Shown one piece after another: positions 53,203 to 61,271 of a stretch of 64,000 nucleotides of DNA. The translations under genes were made by a program, and so were the position numbers. The notes under the pieces were generated by a model, which did no database searches, was not told the origin of the DNA, and saw only the letters and a program-made list of their open reading frames with translations. Each line of letters starts with the position of its first letter. The first letter of the stretch is position 1. Origin of the DNA: Spirochaetales bacterium (GTDB lineage Bacteria > Spirochaetota > Leptospiria > Leptospirales > Leptonemataceae). Where the stretch lies: contig JACKOY010000010.1 of assembly GCA_024233935.1 (NCBI GenBank), forward strand, positions 1 to 64,000, in the 5' to 3' direction.

Positions 53203-54068
53203 TCCTTGTTACCGGATCAACCGGCGAGATTGGCGGTCGTGTAGCGCGCTTGCTGGTCGAGCGGGGAGTCCCGTTGCGCTTGCTGAGTCGCGATGCGGCC
53301 CGCGCGCCGGCACTGCCCGGCGCTCAGATCGTGACCGGAGACTATGCGCAACCGTCGTCCCTCGACGCGGCTTTCGCAGGCGTCGACGCGGCGCTGATTG
53401 TTTCGGGTTATGCAAAGCCCATGGAGCGCGCGCTCCTTCACAAAAATGCCTTTGAAGCCGCGGCGCGTGCTGGTGTAGGTCATGTGGTGTACACTTCGTT
53501 TCAGGGCGCCGCACCGGATTCAAAGTTTCCCATGAGTCGCGACCATCATCAGAGTGAAGCGTACCTCAAAGAAAGCGGTGTTTCTTTTACCGCCCTTCGG
53601 GATTCACTTTATCAGGACATCGTCCCGCACCTCTTTGATAGCGAGGGGTGTGTGCGGGGACCGGCGGGAAACGGCAAAGCGGCCTGGGTGGCCAGGGACG
53701 ATGTGGCCGCCGTAATCGCGCAGCTTCTCGTGGCGCCGCCCGAAAAGTCGGCCACTTTGGATGTGACCGGACCGGAGGCCCTGGATCTGGATGAGATCGC
53801 GGCTCGCCTTTCGAAGATTTTAGGGCGCGAGCTGGTGTACGAACCGGAGTCGGTCGAAGCCGGCCGTGCCTGGCGCAGCAAGACCGGTGCGCCAGATTGG
53901 GAAATCGATACCTGGCTTGGTTCGTACGAGGCCATGCAGGCCGGCGAACTGGGCGCGGTGAGTCAGACGGTTTCGCAGATTCTGGGCCGCCCGCCGATCA
54001 CCATCGAAGAGTGCCTGGCACGTCATCCGGAGCTGCTGAAAGATCTACGCCGTAATTCATCGCATTGA
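53199..54068 (+). CDS. NmrA-like/QOR2-type NAD(P)-binding oxidoreductase
   Basis: 289 residues from GTG 53199. N-terminal ILVTGSTGEIGGRVARLL is an atypical-SDR cofactor motif; VVYTSFQGAAPDS and the LRDSLYQDIVP segment resemble quinone oxidoreductase 2 and NmrA relatives, which bind NADP(H) and may be redox sensors or reductases. No classical YxxxK. Last gene of the overlapping operon. Confidence 0.88.
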   Translation: MILVTGSTGEIGGRVARLLVERGVPLRLLSRDAARAPALPGAQIVTGDYAQPSSLDAAFAGVDAALIVSGYAKPMERALLHKNAFEAAARAGVGHVVYTSFQGAAPDSKFPMSRDHHQSEAYLKESGVSFTALRDSLYQDIVPHLFDSEGCVRGPAGNGKAAWVARDDVAAVIAQLLVAPPEKSATLDVTGPEALDLDEIAARLSKILGRELVYEPESVEAGRAWRSKTGAPDWEIDTWLGSYEAMQAGELGAVSQTVSQILGRPPITIEECLARHPELLKDLRRNSSH

Positions 54069-54227
54069 CTGACGATCGCGCGACTGTAGATTGTCTGGCG
54101 AGGCCGTACGCGTATGCTGGAAGCATCAAGACACGCCACACAGCAGCGAGGTCTACCGGGTGGCACGAAAGGGTTTCACGGTTTTTCTGCTGTGGGCCCT
54201 GGCGCGACCCCTGCAATCCCGGTTTCT

Positions 54228-55685
54228 GTGCGCGGGTGCCGAACCCGTTCCTGCCGGGCGCGATGGAGCTTGCTCTTTGCTACTCTGCTTTTCTTTCCGG
54301 CGTCGCTTCCGGCCATTCCCATCGCGCACGGTCCCCTGCGTTTTGATCTGGCCGGAGATTGGGACCTTTCGGATGCCCGCGGATCGCTCATTGCAAGCAG
54401 TCGTTCGTTCCCCGGGCGGCGCATCGTGCTCTGGCCCGCAACGGCGCCGATGATCGCTGACGGGGACGAGGTACTCGCGCGTTTTATTCAGGAGAACGAA
54501 CACGGCAGGCAGATTGTGAGTCGCCAGCCCCTCCGACCCCGGCCCGGCGTAACGCGTTCGGGCTTCGGTTTTGTCGCGCAGGAAGTCGAGTCCACCCGGG
54601 CCGGCGAAAGACGGCGGGCCGCCTACGTTACGCTATCCACCGGTGCGCGCTTCCAGACGATTGCGCTTCTCTCCGGAGAGGAACCGCTCGCCTTTGCCCA
54701 GGCCCGGACGGATTTCAGCACTGCTCTGGATTCGCTCGTTTTCGAAGTTTCGAGGGATCCGCCCCACGCTTTTTTCTCTCCGTCCCAGGATCAGGCGTTC
54801 TTCAACTATCGTATGCGTCTGCCGGCGCACTGGCGTTCTGTTTCGTCCCAACCCAAAAATCTGGCCGCGTTCCTGTGCAATCGTCTGCCGGACTTCGGGG
54901 GCATGACACCGGATTTCCACACGTTTGTAGAGTTTCAATTCCAGCCCTCGGTCGGCATGCTGCGTTCCCTGGAAGCATGCCTGCGCTGGCGTTGTTTTCT
55001 TCCCCATGAGCAGCCAGTTTCCGGAGAAACTCCCGGAGTCGGTTTTTCGAACGATTTTTTTTTTGAAGGCCGGCTGCCCGATGATCGCGTCTATGCCGGT
55101 CTGGTGTATGTTCCCGGTCGACTGGACACGGGGACCGCTGTCGGCGGGGTGATCCTGAACGATCGTAACGGATCGCTGTTGCTCGCGGCGCGTCTGAACA
55201 TTACCGCGTCGACGGCGCTCCCCAACCAATTGAAGCGCGCCTTTGAAGATTTTGTGCGCAGAGATCTGCCGCACCATATGGCAACGGTGGCCTTTGACGT
55301 TTCGGTGCATCGCCGTCTGGATCTGGAGGTCTGGCTTATGCGGCGCACCCGGTTCCGTTACCGAGCCATCGCCGGCGATGATTCGGGCGGAGGACCAACA
55401 GCGGTACGCTGGGATTTCTCGGGCGAAAGGCAAGTCGTCTCGGACGCACCTGGATTTCTGGCCGGTCATTCGGGCCAGGCAAGCGGTTATGGGCATTCGA
55501 CCGACGCGGCGCGCGGGGCATCGTTTCAGGTGTATCGCGCGCGCGGCCTGGACTACATTGTGGTCACGCACCAAAACGGCGCCTCCACCTTTCACGCTTT
55601 GCGCACAACTAACGGTTTTGAGATCGATGGCCTGCCGGCGAACGCGGATCACACACCGGAAACGCACCTGCGGCCAGTGCGATAA
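54228..55685 (+). CDS. Secreted protein of unknown function (paralogue of the 22017 gene)
   Basis: 485 residues from GTG 54228. This start gives a signal-like segment RWSLLFATLLFFPASLPA and the same length as the paralogue at 22017; an ATG at 54114 would add 38 low-quality residues. Shared blocks: LAGDW near the N-terminus, AAYVTLSTGARFQTIALLSG, FEGRLPDDRVYAGL, GGVILNDRNGSLLL, DLEVWLMRRT and the C-terminal YIVVTHQNGASTFHAL. Function unknown; probably an envelope or extracellular beta protein. Convergent with the LuxR-type regulator (gap of five bases between stops). Confidence 0.8.
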   Translation: MRGCRTRSCRARWSLLFATLLFFPASLPAIPIAHGPLRFDLAGDWDLSDARGSLIASSRSFPGRRIVLWPATAPMIADGDEVLARFIQENEHGRQIVSRQPLRPRPGVTRSGFGFVAQEVESTRAGERRRAAYVTLSTGARFQTIALLSGEEPLAFAQARTDFSTALDSLVFEVSRDPPHAFFSPSQDQAFFNYRMRLPAHWRSVSSQPKNLAAFLCNRLPDFGGMTPDFHTFVEFQFQPSVGMLRSLEACLRWRCFLPHEQPVSGETPGVGFSNDFFFEGRLPDDRVYAGLVYVPGRLDTGTAVGGVILNDRNGSLLLAARLNITASTALPNQLKRAFEDFVRRDLPHHMATVAFDVSVHRRLDLEVWLMRRTRFRYRAIAGDDSGGGPTAVRWDFSGERQVVSDAPGFLAGHSGQASGYGHSTDAARGASFQVYRARGLDYIVVTHQNGASTFHALRTTNGFEIDGLPANADHTPETHLRPVR

Positions 55686-55690
55686 TTTGC

Positions 55691-56260
55691 TCACTCCGTT
55701 TCTTCGTCGTCGAACAGGTCCGCCAGAAAAAAAGCTGCCAGGTCGGAACGGCCGACCATCCCGGATTTCTGATAAATGGCCGTGGCGTGGTTTTGTACGG
55801 TTTTTGTGCTTTTGCCGGAACCAGCCGCAATTTCCTTGAAGGAGTGGCCCAGGATCAGCTGGCGGGCGATTGCGCTTTCGGTTGGCGAAAAAGACCAGGC
55901 GGAAAACTGCGCGTCGATGGCGCGACGCATTGCGGCCAGTGATTCGCCGTGCCGGGCCCGAAACCTGCCCAGATTTTCTCTGAGCGCGGCGGCCGTCTCG
56001 CGTTGCCTGCGGTAGCGTCGCCAGAGGCGGGCCCAGAGCAGGCTCAAGAGTACGAGCCCGGCAATCAATATGGCCAGTTCGATAACCTCCAGTAAACGCA
56101 GGCCCTCTATGCTCGAATCATAGACGAAGTCCACAAAACCGGCGACCGCCAGCGCGGAGGCAAGGCCCAGAAAGGCGAGCGCGAGTCTGGTTTCGGACGC
56201 GTCGAGCATATGTTCAAAGGAAGAAAGCACCAGAGGGACAGTCAAGTCCAAGCGGGACAT
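55691..56260 (-). CDS. Membrane-tethered LuxR/GerE-type regulator
   Basis: 189 residues. Two hydrophobic helices (about 25-47 and 60-80) precede a basic amphipathic segment and a C-terminal HTH of the LuxR type: SPTESAIARQLILGHSFKEI (about 125-144), then SGKSTKTVQNHATAIYQKSG (recognition helix). No receiver domain. It likely responds to a membrane signal and activates transcription near the inner face of the membrane. Divergent from the small lipoprotein gene. Confidence 0.85.
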   Translation of the reverse strand: MSRLDLTVPLVLSSFEHMLDASETRLALAFLGLASALAVAGFVDFVYDSSIEGLRLLEVIELAILIAGLVLLSLLWARLWRRYRRQRETAAALRENLGRFRARHGESLAAMRRAIDAQFSAWSFSPTESAIARQLILGHSFKEIAAGSGKSTKTVQNHATAIYQKSGMVGRSDLAAFFLADLFDDEETE

Positions 56261-56319
56261 ATATCCCGGCGGGACATTTGACCCATTGCGATTGTAGAGG
56301 TACCGGTGTCCAATACAGC

Positions 56320-56631
56320 ATGGATGTGCGTAGTTGGGCGCGTGGCAGGCTGGTTTGTCTGGCGCTGCTGTTGTTATCTGTAACTGCTACTCAGTGCGAC
56401 CGCTACGAAGGTAAAGACTGCGACCGGGAGGTTGCAGAGAATGTGGAATGCTACAAGATCTGGCACGCCTATCTATTGGCCCGTTGCGAGAATGATACCG
56501 GCTGCTTTCTCGAGCAGGGGTACGCGACCCAGGTGTTTTTGAATTGCGACGTACTGTACGAGCCCGTGCCTTCCCATTGCGATCGGCCACTGACCGGCGG
56601 TGCTCTGCTGAACTATTCCGTCACACCCTGA
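56320..56631 (+). CDS. Small Cys-rich lipoprotein
   Basis: 103 residues from ATG 56320. Signal RLVCLALLLLSVTATQC suggests a lipobox-like TATQC. The mature peptide has at least seven Cys (KDCDREV, VECYKI, ARCENDTGC, LNCDVLY, SHCDR), so it is disulfide-rich and extracytoplasmic. No family recognised. Upstream of the MFS gene, in the same direction. Confidence 0.6.
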   Translation: MDVRSWARGRLVCLALLLLSVTATQCDRYEGKDCDREVAENVECYKIWHAYLLARCENDTGCFLEQGYATQVFLNCDVLYEPVPSHCDRPLTGGALLNYSVTP

Positions 56632-56705
56632 CGAACACAGCTTTTTTCCGCGCGACGTTACGAGTCGGCTTCTTATCCTGGAGGAGATATGGAGCCAGCC
56701 CGGTC

Positions 56706-57959
56706 ATGACATCTGAGCAGAGCGGCGGGGGGGTGGGGCCGTCGGTCGAGATGCGCATGGCTTTCTGGGAGTTTGTGGTCTATGTGGCTGCCTGTATGGC
56801 GATCAATGCCCTGGCGATCGACATTATTCTTCCCGCGTTGCCGGCCATGAGCGCGGCTTTGAGTCTGGTAAGCGAAAACGACCGTCAAAACGTCGTCTTG
56901 ATTTACGTCCTCGGGCTGGGTGTTTCGCAGCTCTTCTTCGGCCCCCTGGCGGACCGCTTTGGACGCCGTCCGGTTCTGCTCCTGGGGTTTACCATTTTTG
57001 CCGGTGCGAGCGTTGCCTGCGCCGCGGCTTTCAACTTCGCATTGCTCTTGCTGGCGCGCCTGGTGCAGGGCATTGGAGCCGGAGCGGCCCGCGCGCTTTC
57101 GATTTCGTTGGTGCGCGACCGCTTTTCCGGAAACGAGATGGGACGGGTCATGTCTCTGGTGATGATGGTGTTTATGATTGTGCCGATTCTGGCGCCGTCT
57201 CTGGGGCAGTTGATTTTGTTCGTGGCGCCCTGGCGCTGGGTTTTCGCCACGCTCTTTTTGAGCGCTCTGGGGCTGTTCTTCTGGACCCTGTTGCGGTTGC
57301 GCGAATCGGTTCGACCGGAAGCGCGCTTGCGTTTTTCGGTGGCCTCGGTTTTGGGCGCCTACCTGCAAACATTTCGAAATCCAATGACACTGGGCTACGC
57401 GCTCGCCATGGGCGTTGTGATGGGTTGTCTGATGGCCTTTATCGCCACGGCCCAGCAGGTATTCCAGGACGTGTATGAGGTGGGCGCCGGCTTTACGCTG
57501 CTCTTTGCGTTGATCGCACTGTTTATCTCCGTTGCTTCGTTTCTGAATAGTCGGGCCGTGATGCGATTTGGCCTGCGACGCGTGGGCCATGTGGCCCTCG
57601 TGGGCTTTGTCGGTACGGCCGCCCTGTTTTCGGTTCTGGCCTGGCGTGGTTTGCTGGGGCTTGAAGAATTTATTGTTTTGCAGGGGCTGCTTTTGTTTTG
57701 CTTCGGCTTTCTCGGCGCCAACTTCAACGCCCTGGCCATGCAACCGATGGGGGATATTGCCGGAACCGCTGCGGCCATGGTTGGTTTTCTTTCGACCACT
57801 CTCGGAGCCGTGCTGGGCCACTTTGTGGGAGATGGCTTCGACGGAAGCATGCTGCCGTTGGGACTGGGTTATCTTGGTCTCGGTCTGCTTGCGCTTCTGA
57901 TCGCGTTCGTGGTGCGTGTGCTCAGCCGTAAGCAACCGGTCCGGGAAGTGCCGGTCTGA
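56706..57959 (+). CDS. MFS multidrug exporter, Bcr/CflA (DHA1) family
   Basis: 417 residues from ATG 56706; the frame is open further upstream but without membrane-protein sequence. Twelve hydrophobic helices. DHA1 signatures: IDIILPALPAM (helix 1), GPLADRFGRRPVLLLGF (motif A, about 75-91), and RLVQGIGAGAARALSISLVR (motif C-like). Proton-coupled export of drugs or sugars, substrate unknown. Confidence 0.92.
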   Translation: MTSEQSGGGVGPSVEMRMAFWEFVVYVAACMAINALAIDIILPALPAMSAALSLVSENDRQNVVLIYVLGLGVSQLFFGPLADRFGRRPVLLLGFTIFAGASVACAAAFNFALLLLARLVQGIGAGAARALSISLVRDRFSGNEMGRVMSLVMMVFMIVPILAPSLGQLILFVAPWRWVFATLFLSALGLFFWTLLRLRESVRPEARLRFSVASVLGAYLQTFRNPMTLGYALAMGVVMGCLMAFIATAQQVFQDVYEVGAGFTLLFALIALFISVASFLNSRAVMRFGLRRVGHVALVGFVGTAALFSVLAWRGLLGLEEFIVLQGLLLFCFGFLGANFNALAMQPMGDIAGTAAAMVGFLSTTLGAVLGHFVGDGFDGSMLPLGLGYLGLGLLALLIAFVVRVLSRKQPVREVPV

Positions 57960-58049
57960 CGATTACTCCGGGCAGTCAGTGCAATCGCTATCGTGCGAAG
58001 CAAGCGGCTTTGATTCCTGGCCAGGCTCAAAAAATGCAAACGCGAATAG

Positions 58050-58844
58050 CTACGCGCGGCACATCCCGGCGCTGATTTTCCAGAGTTGTTCCCGGGCGGC
58101 CGCATCTTCCACCAGCGCATTGCTTCGCGTCGGTTTCTTGTTTGCAAAGTACCTTCCCGTCACTCCGGCCACCTCCGCGGCCTGAGCCAGGTAGACCGAC
58201 GTAGCCGCCCCTTCGGCAAGATCGGCGCCGCCCATGTTAAAACCGGTCTTCAGAAGTTTGGTCGTGATAACACCCGGATGCACAGAATTGCTGTCGATTC
58301 GGCGCGCACGCACGCGGTCTGCAAGTTCGCGCGCAAACATGGCGTTCAGGAGTTTCGATGTGGCATACGCAGCGTAACCCGAGAAGCCACGCTCCAGCTG
58401 CAGGTTGTCAAAGTCCAGGCTGGCCCGGGAGTGGGCAATGGAACTGAGTGTGATAACACGGCCGCCGTCGGGAATGCGTTCCAGAAGCAGGGTGGTCAAA
58501 AGAAAGTGCGCCAGGTGGTTGACCGCGAAGGTCATCTCGTATCCCTGCCTGGAAAGTTTGCGCTCGTTCATGAAGACGCCGGCGTTATTGATCAATACAT
58601 CGATGTTTTCTCCGGCGAGTTGTGTGGCCAGCGCGCGCACCTCATCGAGATCGGCCAGATCGGCCTGGACGTAACGATGCTGATCCGGGTCTGTGGCGCG
58701 TCTTTGCACCGCTTCAAGCGCTCGCCGGCCCCGCGCCGCGTTGCGCCCGTGAAGTAGTATGCGATTTCCGAGTTCGGCCAACTGCGCCGCCGTTTCCAAA
58801 CCGATCCCATCGGTGGCGCCCGTTATGAGCACGGTCTTTCTCAT
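58050..58844 (-). CDS. Short-chain dehydrogenase (retinol dehydrogenase-like)
   Basis: 264 residues. TGATDGIGLETAAQLAELG (cofactor motif), NNAGVFMNERKLS, SSIAHSR (catalytic Ser) and YAAYATSKLLNAMF (YxxxK) are all in place. The extended C-terminus HPGVITTKLLKTGFNMGGAD matches the retinol dehydrogenase-like SDR subgroup. The ATG overlaps the stop of the SpoIIE gene by four bases, so both are one operon. Substrate unknown. Confidence 0.93.
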   Translation of the reverse strand: MRKTVLITGATDGIGLETAAQLAELGNRILLHGRNAARGRRALEAVQRRATDPDQHRYVQADLADLDEVRALATQLAGENIDVLINNAGVFMNERKLSRQGYEMTFAVNHLAHFLLTTLLLERIPDGGRVITLSSIAHSRASLDFDNLQLERGFSGYAAYATSKLLNAMFARELADRVRARRIDSNSVHPGVITTKLLKTGFNMGGADLAEGAATSVYLAQAAEVAGVTGRYFANKKPTRSNALVEDAAAREQLWKISAGMCRA

Positions 58845-60130
58845 GTTGTCAACGTCACTCTGGCAAAGTCCGGCTGCACCTCGATCAAAAGCGCGGTCAA
58901 ATCATCCTCGAAACCAGCGGGGGAGCATTCCTGAACGCGGCTTAAGGCGAGCGTCATTAAGTTATCCGGTTCGGCTTCCGGGCTTTCGGTAAAGATGCGC
59001 GCCAGCGCGTTCATCTGTTCCTCCCCGTCGGCGCCCAGATGTTCGAGCAGCCCGTCGGTGTACAAAAGCACGCGCAGGCCTGGCGAGAGCGGCACCGTGC
59101 AGGTCTCCGGCTGGGGACTGGCAAGGGCCCCCAGAAGCGCCCCGCGGGATTGCAACTGGTTCCAGGCGCCGGTAGCATTGTCTATAAGCAGTGGCGGCGG
59201 GTGCCCGGCGCGCGCGTAACGCATACAATTGCCAACACGATCAAAGACGATGTAAATAGCCGTGCAGAAGTTGCCGCCGACTCGTTCCAACAGGCTTGCG
59301 TTCATCTTTTCGAGCACCCGGCCCGGATCATCTTCACTGCGCGCGGCCTCGTGCAGACTGATCTTGACCATGGCGGCAACCATGGCCGCAGCAACGCCGT
59401 GACCGCTGACGTCACAGAGGAACAGTCCAATGAAATCGCCGCGTTCGATCACGTCAAAAAAATCACCACCCACGTCCAGCATCGGTTGAAAGAGGCTGGC
59501 AACACTCAGTCCGCTGCCCGCGGGTAGGCGGGGAGGCAGGAGTCGGCGTTGCAGGCGCACAGCCAGGCTCAATTCGCGTTGCATCTCGGCATTGTGTTTG
59601 CGCAGCGCGGTCGTGGAGGCTTCCAGCCGCTCCAGGAGTTCGGCATTTTCGATCTCGGCTGCCGCCCGCGCCGCAAATATGCGAAGCACGGCTTCCGTGT
59701 GCGCCGGGTCCGAAATGGGTTCTCTGGCGAGCACCGCGATGTGACCCAGAATCCGATCCCCCCGACCCAAAAGAGTGATGCCCATGTAGCTTTCCAGACC
59801 GAGGGCGATTGCCTCATGATCTTCGGGATGCAGGCGCGCCAACTGCGTGCGGCAATAGTAGATGCCGTTGCGCATCACTCTTTCGCAGGGCATGCCGGCC
59901 ACATCGTATTCAAAGTTGGGCTGCCGACCCGCATCGAGATCGACCGCAATGGTTGCCAATCGGGTGATCGGCTCGTTCAGGACCCGCGCTATCAGGCACA
60001 TGTCCATCTTCAGGGCGCGGCGTGCCTCACGCACCAGATCAAAGAAAAAGTCACTGCCCCGACTGATGGCCGAGATACGACCGATCCATTCGAGGGAGTC
60101 TTCGGAGTCCTGCCGGACCGAACCTGACAT
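58841..60130 (-). CDS. GAF-domain SpoIIE-type Ser/Thr phosphatase
   Basis: 429 residues from ATG 60130 (an ATG ten codons earlier is weaker). GAF-like sensory domain (about 25-160, with MCLIARVLNEPITRL and ESYMGITLLGRGDRILGHIA), coiled-coil connector (AELLERLEASTTALRKHNAE), then the PP2C-SpoIIE domain: VGGDFFDV, CDVSGHGVAAAMVA, RAGHPPPLL, LYTDGLLEH and FEDDLTALLI. Soluble and likely cytoplasmic. Targets should be phosphorylated STAS proteins in a partner-switching pathway. Co-transcribed with the SDR. Confidence 0.93.
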   Translation of the reverse strand: MSGSVRQDSEDSLEWIGRISAISRGSDFFFDLVREARRALKMDMCLIARVLNEPITRLATIAVDLDAGRQPNFEYDVAGMPCERVMRNGIYYCRTQLARLHPEDHEAIALGLESYMGITLLGRGDRILGHIAVLAREPISDPAHTEAVLRIFAARAAAEIENAELLERLEASTTALRKHNAEMQRELSLAVRLQRRLLPPRLPAGSGLSVASLFQPMLDVGGDFFDVIERGDFIGLFLCDVSGHGVAAAMVAAMVKISLHEAARSEDDPGRVLEKMNASLLERVGGNFCTAIYIVFDRVGNCMRYARAGHPPPLLIDNATGAWNQLQSRGALLGALASPQPETCTVPLSPGLRVLLYTDGLLEHLGADGEEQMNALARIFTESPEAEPDNLMTLALSRVQECSPAGFEDDLTALLIEVQPDFARVTLTT

Positions 60131-60185
60131 AAAGGAACCTGCCCCGGCATAGGCCCACACCGGTCGAAAGGCAAATCAATTTGGA

Positions 60186-61184
60186 ATGGTGGAGAATTTT
60201 ATTGAAATGGTTGCGAAAAATGCCCCGCCTTCTCTGGAAGCGCGGCCTTCGACCGGCCTTACCGCTCGGGTTCTCGGGCCGGTTGGCGCCCCGGAGCTGC
60301 CGGCGATTGCGCGAGGAATGGTGCTTCCGGGGGGCGCGGCAGGGGCCGATAGTACTGGTGTGGCACTTGAACCCCTGGCCCGGCCGACGTTTCTCTTGGA
60401 CGCCTTCTCGGACGCGCCCGAGCTGGCTTCGCTGGGGTGCGGTTCGGTGGCCTTCTTTTCGCGGCGTAGCCCCGATCGGGAAGGGGCCAATGAGGACGCC
60501 CTGGCGATTCTTCCGGTCGGGGCCGACTCCGCGATTCTGGTCGTGGCCGATGGCCTGGGAGGGCAATCGGCCGGGGAGGTTGCCTCGCGCACCGCGCTTG
60601 AGAGTCTGGCCGAGTCTGTCGCGGGAGTGGGGCCGGAAGGGTCGCTTCGTACAGCGATCCTGGATGGCCTCGAAATGGCAAACCAGCGTATTCTGGCTTT
60701 TGGAACCGGGGCCGGAACCACAATCTCTCTGGTAGAAGTTTCGAACGATGGCGCGCGGCCCTACCACGTGGGCGACTCCATGATCCTGCTTACCGGAAAC
60801 CGTGGCCTGATCAAGTTGCAGACCATCGCGCATTCACCGGTCGGGTACGGGGTCGAGGCGGGCCTGATCGACGAAGAAGAATCGCTTTCGCATGAAGATC
60901 GCCACCTCGTCTCCAACATCGTCGGGTCTCCGGAGATGCGCATCGAGATCGGACCGCCCATCAAACTTTCGCCTCTGGATACTCTGGTGGTTGCAAGCGA
61001 CGGTCTTGCCGACAACCTGCAGCCGGCGGAAATCGTCGACCTGGTGAGAAAGGGCCCGCTTGCGCGCGCGGCGAGTGGTCTGGCAGCCGAGGTGCTGAGA
61101 CGGATGGTGTCCCCGACGGAAGGACTGCACTCTAAACCCGACGACCTGAGTTTTATTCTCTTTCGGCCGAAGCGACCCATCTGA
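60186..61184 (+). CDS. PP2C-family protein phosphatase
   Basis: 332 residues from ATG 60186, or 325 from ATG 60207, which has GGAG nearby. The N-terminal ~85 residues are low-complexity; then the PP2C core: NEDALAILPV (about 100), VVADGLGGQSAGEVASRTAL (metal Asp and Gly-Gly), TISLVEV, HVGDSMILLTGNRG and VVASDGLADN with DDLSFILF at the end. Metal-ligand Asp residues appear intact. It may counteract the transmembrane kinase at 40495 or act in a separate pathway. Confidence 0.9.
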   Translation: MVENFIEMVAKNAPPSLEARPSTGLTARVLGPVGAPELPAIARGMVLPGGAAGADSTGVALEPLARPTFLLDAFSDAPELASLGCGSVAFFSRRSPDREGANEDALAILPVGADSAILVVADGLGGQSAGEVASRTALESLAESVAGVGPEGSLRTAILDGLEMANQRILAFGTGAGTTISLVEVSNDGARPYHVGDSMILLTGNRGLIKLQTIAHSPVGYGVEAGLIDEEESLSHEDRHLVSNIVGSPEMRIEIGPPIKLSPLDTLVVASDGLADNLQPAEIVDLVRKGPLARAASGLAAEVLRRMVSPTEGLHSKPDDLSFILFRPKRPI

Positions 61185-61271
61185 AGTGTTGCGGACCTGA
61201 GTTCTGGCCCGCGCTGGCACGGGAAAGCCTTGCCATTCGTTCTGTGCCGCACACAGTCGACGTCTTGAACC

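Noticed and set aside
54633..55694. 353-codon minus-strand ORF
   Set aside because: Antisense to the secreted-protein gene at 54228, which has a paralogue elsewhere in the window.
56673..57935. 420-codon minus-strand ORF
   Set aside because: Antisense to the MFS gene. Its composition (Gln/His/Arg/Lys-rich, no hydrophobic core) is that of a shadow frame.
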